Below, piece by piece: positions 7,189 through 10,411 of a stretch of 10,411 nucleotides of DNA; the first letter of the stretch is position 1; each line of letters starts with the position of its first letter. The notes under the pieces are model-generated. The model made no database searches, had not been told where the DNA came from, and worked only from the letters and a program-made list of their open reading frames with translations. Location of the stretch: positions 1-10,411 of the forward strand of contig CAMLGG010000188.1 in assembly GCA_946479475.1 (NCBI GenBank), written 5' to 3'. The position numbers and the translations under genes were made by a program. This DNA comes from an uncultured Ideonella sp. Lineage in GTDB: Bacteria; Pseudomonadota; Gammaproteobacteria; Burkholderiales; Burkholderiaceae.

Positions 7189-8049
7189 ATGACAGAGCGC
7201 CTCTTCCTCCGATTGCCCGACGACCCCGTGTCTGCCCCTGAGACCACGGTGCCAGCGCACACCTTGGCCGACTTCGCCGTACCCGCCGGCTTGCAGCAGG
7301 TCGTGGCGCATGCGGCGGCCTACCGGGAGCAGCATGCCCAGGGCCACGAGGTGACCGAGCGCGTCTTGCCGGACGGGGCGGCGCGCCTGCTCGTCGATTT
7401 GCGGCCAGGCGCTGCGGCAGTCCGTGTGGCCGGGGCGAGCGCAAAGTCGGTCGTCTTGAAGATGCGCGGGCACATGCACGGACTGTCCTTCACGCTGAGC
7501 CCGGGAGCGATCCCGGCCCTGTTCGGAGTCTCGGCCGCCGAGTTGGCAGAACGTGTCGTGTCGTGGGAGGAACTGGTGAGCAAGGCACATCGCGACCTGC
7601 CTGACCAGCTTGCTGGGGCGGCTGACGACGACGTTCGCGCAAGACTCGTCTTCGAATCGTTGCGTGCGCTGAGCGGTCGCCCGGACCCCACGGCGCTGCG
7701 CCTGTTGAAGCACGCCGCAGACCGGCTTCGCCACGATGCCGTGAACTCGAGCGTGAAGAGGCTGGCCGACCGGATGAACTTGAGCGAACGCCGCCTGCAA
7801 CAGGTGTTCGCCTCGCAGCTCGGCCTGTCGCCGCGCTCTTGGCGGCGCCTGCAGCGCCTGCACGGCACGCTGCGCCTGTTGCGCGGGTGCGGCACGCCCC
7901 AGTGGGCGCAGGTCGCGCAGCACGCTGGCTACTACGACCAATCGCACCTGATCAACGAGTTTCGCGCGCTGTGCGGACTGACGCCGGCGCAGTTCATGCG
8001 CCAGGTGGTTTCGGGTTCTTCCAATACCGGCCCTGGTTCAAAGGCCTAA
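7189..8049 (+). CDS. AraC-family transcriptional regulator (DUF6597-like N-terminal domain)
   Basis: This 286-residue DNA-binding regulator has an N-terminal sensor region (about 1-130) with the feel of the DUF6597 domain: an early VPAGLQQVVAHAAAYRE segment, then VLPDGAARLLVDLRP, then GLSFTLSPGAIPALFGVSAAEL. The C-terminal AraC/XylS domain (about 180-272) has a first helix-turn-helix around SVKRLADRMNLSERRLQQVF (189-208) and a second around AQVAQHAGYYDQSHLINEF (240-258), ending with the family signature GLTPAQF (263-269). A GTG at 7168 would add seven residues; the ATG at 7189 is preferred because the family usually begins close to it and AGGA lies just upstream, though at a short 4-base spacing. 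A dehydrogenase gene follows 35 bases after the stop, so the regulator probably controls itself and these neighbours. The ligand is unknown. Confidence 0.9.
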   Translation: MTERLFLRLPDDPVSAPETTVPAHTLADFAVPAGLQQVVAHAAAYREQHAQGHEVTERVLPDGAARLLVDLRPGAAAVRVAGASAKSVVLKMRGHMHGLSFTLSPGAIPALFGVSAAELAERVVSWEELVSKAHRDLPDQLAGAADDDVRARLVFESLRALSGRPDPTALRLLKHAADRLRHDAVNSSVKRLADRMNLSERRLQQVFASQLGLSPRSWRRLQRLHGTLRLLRGCGTPQWAQVAQHAGYYDQSHLINEFRALCGLTPAQFMRQVVSGSSNTGPGSKA

Positions 8050-8084
8050 GGTTCAGATCTCACGACTCCCTTGGATCGAGCCCG

Positions 8085-8972
8085 ATGAAGCGTCTTCTGA
8101 ATCGCATTGCCGTGGTCACCGGCGCCAGCCGCGGCGCCGGCCGGGGCATTGCCGTGGAGCTCGGCGCCGCAGGCGCCACCGTGTATGTCACGGGGCGCAG
8201 CCGCCGCGACCGGCCCGCCCCCTGGTACCAGCAGATCACCGCCCTGTCCGGGCTGGAACGCGTGCCGGGCAGCATCGACGACACGGCCGACGAAGTCACG
8301 CGCGCTGGCGGGCGCGGCATTGCCGTGGCCTGCGACCACGCGGACGAACGACAGGTGATGGCGCTCTTTGAGCAGGTCGTGCGGGAGCAGGGCCGCCTGG
8401 ACCTGCTCGTCAACAACGCCTGGGGCGGCCATGAGACCTTCGATGGCGTCTTCCATGCGCCGTTCTGGGAGCGCCCCATGGTGCACTGGGACTCGATGTT
8501 CGACCGCGGTGTGCGCAACCATCTGCTCGCCAGCCGCGTCGCCGCGCCGATGCTCGTGCGCCAGGGCGGCGGGCTGATCGTGACCACGACCTTCTGGGAT
8601 CGGGACAAGTACATGCATGGCAACCTGTTCTACGACGTGGCCAAGGCATCGATGACGCGGCTGGCTTTCGGCATGGCGCAGGAACTGCGGCCCCATGGCG
8701 TGGCGTCCGTGGCGGTGTCGCCGGGATGGATGCGCACCGAGTTCGTGCTGGCGGGACACCAAACCGACGAGGAACATTGGCGCGACAAGCCTGCGCTGGC
8801 GCGCACCGAGTCGCCGCGTTACCTGGGCCGCGCGGTCGTGGCGCTGGCCTCGGATGCGAACGTCATGGAGCGCAGCGGCCAGGTGCTGCGCGTGGGCGAT
8901 CTGGCGCAAGCCTACGGCTTCACCGACATCGACGGTCGCGTCGTGCCGCCCTTCGAGCTCGAAGCCCCATGA
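8085..8972 (+). CDS. Short-chain dehydrogenase/reductase, DHRS1-like
   Basis: This 295-residue SDR-superfamily oxidoreductase uses NAD(P) for reduction or oxidation of a carbonyl/alcohol substrate that cannot be named. The cofactor-binding motif TGASRGAGRG is at 12-21, followed by VYVTGRSRRDR, whose Arg residues after the second strand suggest NADP(H). The structural NNA motif is at 110-112 (NNAWGG), and the catalytic YxxxK is YDVAK at 183-187. The overall pattern, including GRGIA, VYVTGR and the FW insert after NNA, matches DHRS1-type proteins. The usual catalytic Ser before the Tyr is not obvious: that position falls in VTTTFWDRDKYMHG, where Thr residues (167-169) probably substitute. The ATG at 8085 places the Rossmann motif at the normal distance from the N-terminus; longer in-frame starts would run into the AraC gene. 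The stop overlaps the next start by 4 bases. Confidence 0.9.
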   Translation: MKRLLNRIAVVTGASRGAGRGIAVELGAAGATVYVTGRSRRDRPAPWYQQITALSGLERVPGSIDDTADEVTRAGGRGIAVACDHADERQVMALFEQVVREQGRLDLLVNNAWGGHETFDGVFHAPFWERPMVHWDSMFDRGVRNHLLASRVAAPMLVRQGGGLIVTTTFWDRDKYMHGNLFYDVAKASMTRLAFGMAQELRPHGVASVAVSPGWMRTEFVLAGHQTDEEHWRDKPALARTESPRYLGRAVVALASDANVMERSGQVLRVGDLAQAYGFTDIDGRVVPPFELEAP

Positions 8973-9379
8973 CCGCCACCGCCTTTGCGCGTGAGCCGGA
9001 CTTGAGCGTGGCCGAGTTCCGGCGTGTGCTCGTCGAGTCCGGGCTCGGTGCGACACGCCCGGTCGATGACGAAGCGCGTCTGCGGCAAATGCTGACCGGC
9101 GCAGGACTGGTGATGACGGCGCGAAACCCGGACGGTAGCCTGGTGGGCGTGGCACGCTGCTTGAGCGACGGAGCCTGGATCGCCTACTTGGCCGAGCTGG
9201 CGGTGTCCAGGAGCGTTCAAGGCCAGAGCGTGGGCAAGCTGCTCCTGCGGGCCGTGCGCGACGAGCTGGGCCCGCGGGTGACGCTGGTGCTGGCGTCGGT
9301 GCCCGAGGCCGTCGGGTTCTATGAAAAGGTCGGCATGCCGCGCATGGCCGACGTGTTCTGCTACAAGCGCGAGGGCTGA
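8969..9379 (+). CDS. Small GNAT-family N-acetyltransferase
   Basis: This 136-residue protein of the GNAT fold transfers acetyl from acetyl-CoA to an amine on an unknown small molecule or protein. The strand VGVARCLSDGAWIAYLAELAVS (about 59-80, read in two parts) leads into the acetyl-CoA pyrophosphate-binding motif A, VQGQSVGKLLLRAV (83-96), where the typical Q/R-x-x-G-x-G is Q-G-Q-S-V-G, with Ser in place of the first Gly of the GxG pair. The C-terminal EAVGFYEKVGMPRM (113-126) is the usual motif B. Its length suits short bacterial GNATs. The ATG (8969-8971) overlaps the dehydrogenase stop in an ATGA arrangement, so translation is probably coupled and the two proteins are likely made together. 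Confidence 0.88.
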   Translation: MTATAFAREPDLSVAEFRRVLVESGLGATRPVDDEARLRQMLTGAGLVMTARNPDGSLVGVARCLSDGAWIAYLAELAVSRSVQGQSVGKLLLRAVRDELGPRVTLVLASVPEAVGFYEKVGMPRMADVFCYKREG

Positions 9380-9405
9380 GGCGGGCGGCCGCAGCCTCGG
9401 GGACG

Positions 9406-9732
9406 ATGCTGGTCGCGCTTGGCTTGAAGGCACGCATCGGCCGCGCCGTTCTGGTGGCCGTCGGGGCTGAGGGCCAGAGCTTGCGCCTGGTCGATCGCTG
9501 CGAGCTGCGTCTGCTGCCGGAAGGGGACTTCGCCCCCTACCACGCCTCTCATCGACTCGAGTTCTGCCCTGGACCATGTGACCGCGGACGGGGTCGCGCC
9601 GGCAGCTGCTTTGGGGCCGGATCGCAAGTGGAGCTTCCGGACGTGAATCGGCGACTGGATGAGCTGCGAAGCATCCCACTCTCTTCCGAGAGTGGCCTAG
9701 TTACAGCATCTCGAGATCATTCTCGGTTTTGA
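9406..9732 (+). pseudogene. Truncated conserved hypothetical protein (N-terminal piece)
   Basis: The first 48 codons read like the start of a conserved hypothetical family: MLVALGLKARIGRAVLVAVG, then LVDRCELRLLPEGDFAPYHA. From memory, intact members run to somewhat under 200 residues and continue after PYHAA with an Ala/Arg-rich helical stretch. Here the likeness stops at about base 9550 (PYHASHRLE) and what follows, rich in Cys, Arg and Gly, looks like out-of-frame sequence up to the stop at 9730. No continuation of the family was found in the other + frames up to 9720, so this is a truncation rather than a simple frameshift. It starts 26 bases after the GNAT gene on the same strand. Family function is unknown to me. 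Confidence 0.5.
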
Positions 9733-10009
9733 CGAAGAGGGTAGGCGACGGCGGCTCTCGCTTCTACCGTCGGACGGGCTGTGGATCGGAGCGCCTGTTC
9801 GCGAAGGCGCCGCAGTGGCGGAACTCCGCCGAGCTGTTCCCGTTGACGCCCTCCTGCATCGCCTCGGCCATCAGGAACCGCGGCACCGCTCGGTGGCAGG
9901 GTCGCAGCGGGCAAATCGGTCATCGCGCGAGCTGCTCGACCGCTTCGCGCAATGCCCGCAGGGCCCGCGGCACCAGCGTGTCTGCGCGAGGACCACGGGA
10001 TGAAGGCGC
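9551..10009. other. Decayed stretch without an intact gene
   Basis: About 460 bases hold no gene I can defend. Both a + frame (from 9729) and its mirror frame on the - strand keep G or C at third positions between about 9730 and 9995, as real coding sequence would. The - frame is interrupted by stop codons, and the + frame has only a TTG start and no recognisable protein. The clearest - piece, 9871 down to 9764, encodes 35 residues (MAEAMQEGVNGNSSAEF, then a Cys/Arg-rich end). The same - frame reopens beyond stops toward 9560. It looks like debris of a former gene or a dispersed repeat. Confidence 0.4.
9676..9695. repeat. Perfect 8-base-pair hairpin with TTCC loop
   Basis: CCACTCTC (9676-9683) and GAGAGTGG (9688-9695) are exact reverse complements around the four-base loop TTCC. 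The stem would be stable on either strand. No T-run follows on +; on the other strand the flank is also not T-rich, so a standard intrinsic terminator is not supported. It lies inside the decayed region after the truncated gene and may be a repeat-element hairpin or a weak terminator. Confidence 0.5.
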
Positions 10010-10411
10010 ATGCGGAACGCCGGCGGAACGACCGGCTCGCGACAGTGGCTGCTCCACAAACCATCCCAGGTCTCGCCTCTGCAGCTGGAGTTGCGCGCCC
10101 AATACGACTCCTGGGCCGATAGCCGGATCGCCTCCGCCACCAATTTCGCAAAGGCCAAGGCCCGCGTGCAGGGCGGCGGCAGCGATGGGCTCGCCGGCGG
10201 CGCGATGCTGTCAGGCAGCGGCTCGAGCAAGGACTTCGCGGGCCTGGCCGAGGCTTACGACGGCTTCTACGCGCAGGCCGTGGCGAGCTCGAGCGGCGAA
10301 GGCATCCGTTTCACGCTTTCGCCATGGACCGCCCTCGTCATGTCGGTGGACGGCAATGTGAATCTCGCCGGTACGCGAACCGGCGATGCGTCCGAATCGG
10401 CGGTTGTGCTC
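10010..10411 (+). CDS. Incomplete exported-type protein, possibly PEP-CTERM-like, running off the right edge
   Basis: An open frame from the ATG at 10010 stays open for 134 codons to the window end, with coding-like third positions from about 10030 onward. The product is rich in Ala, Ser and Gly: ADSRIASATNFAKAKARVQG, then GGGSDGLAGGAMLSGSGSS, FTLSPWTALVMSVDGNVNL and ASESAVVL. The combination of Ala/Ser-rich strands with an FTLSPxT segment recalls betaproteobacterial PEP-CTERM (exosortase-sorted) surface proteins. The deciding C-terminal PEP motif and membrane anchor lie outside the window, so this is tentative. No signal peptide is visible: an in-frame TGA at 10001-10003 closes the frame upstream, and the first residues (RNAGGTTGSRQW) are not hydrophobic. 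The gene may therefore have lost its 5' end, or the frame may have been shifted upstream. Confidence 0.45.
   Translation, partial: MRNAGGTTGSRQWLLHKPSQVSPLQLELRAQYDSWADSRIASATNFAKAKARVQGGGSDGLAGGAMLSGSGSSKDFAGLAEAYDGFYAQAVASSSGEGIRFTLSPWTALVMSVDGNVNLAGTRTGDASESAVVL

Noticed and set aside
7839..8084. Longer N-terminus for the dehydrogenase, beginning inside the AraC gene
   Set aside because: The extra residues overlap the conserved AraC helix-turn-helix in another frame and would push the Rossmann motif far from the N-terminus; the ATG at 8085 fits the family.
8046..9437. Frame of 463 codons on the - strand opposite the dehydrogenase and GNAT genes
   Set aside because: Both + strand genes carry full family motifs; this frame has none and is Arg/His-rich.
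9676..9720. Integron attC-type recombination site
   Set aside because: The hairpin lacks the RYYYAAC and GTTRRRY core sites and no integrase or cassette array is present.
1..10411. CRISPR arrays, tRNA or rRNA genes, insertion-sequence transposases
   Set aside because: I saw no regularly spaced direct repeats, no cloverleaf-like segment and no transposase or integrase motif in any frame.

Overview
The window is GC-rich throughout, with coding frames that strongly prefer G or C at the third codon position. The gene families (a wax ester synthase/acyltransferase beside serine hydrolases, an EamA transporter, a valine-pathway hydrolase, DUF6597-type AraC regulation) fit a free-living Burkholderiales-like betaproteobacterium. 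That placement is inferred from gene content and codon style; no rRNA, tRNA or other marker in the window settles it.

Left part (1-5400, all on +). An EamA/DMT membrane transporter (24-920) and a 3-hydroxyisobutyryl-CoA hydrolase-like crotonase (943-2052) are closely spaced. A 117-base gap holding a striking inverted repeat separates them from a tight three-gene set: a wax ester synthase/diacylglycerol acyltransferase (2170-3681) and two different alpha/beta hydrolases (3691-4512 and 4516-5400), with gaps of 9 and 3 bases. The set suggests linked synthesis and turnover of storage neutral lipids or related acyl esters.

Middle (5401-7188). A secreted, cysteine-containing right-handed beta-helix protein runs on the - strand (5431-6729), convergent with the lipid set, and has a near-perfect ribosome binding site. 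Upstream of it is about 460 bases without an intact gene. This gap holds a short reading frame (6914-7027) that looks like the first codons of dusA (tRNA-dihydrouridine synthase A) with the rest of the gene missing. Because dusA 5' ends are known integration sites for prophages and genomic islands, this may mark an old island boundary.

Right part (7189-9379, +). An AraC-type regulator, a DHRS1-like short-chain dehydrogenase and a small GNAT acetyltransferase form a compact set; the last two overlap by 4 bases (ATGA).

Right edge (9380-10411). This stretch is degraded. The N-terminus of a conserved hypothetical protein breaks off after about 48 residues, followed by roughly 450 bases without an intact gene but with coding-like composition interrupted by stops. 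An incomplete reading frame then runs off the window; it has the flavour of a PEP-CTERM-type exported protein but lacks a visible signal peptide. I did not find a convincing new multi-gene system. The most interesting leads are the dusA remnant and the decayed right edge.
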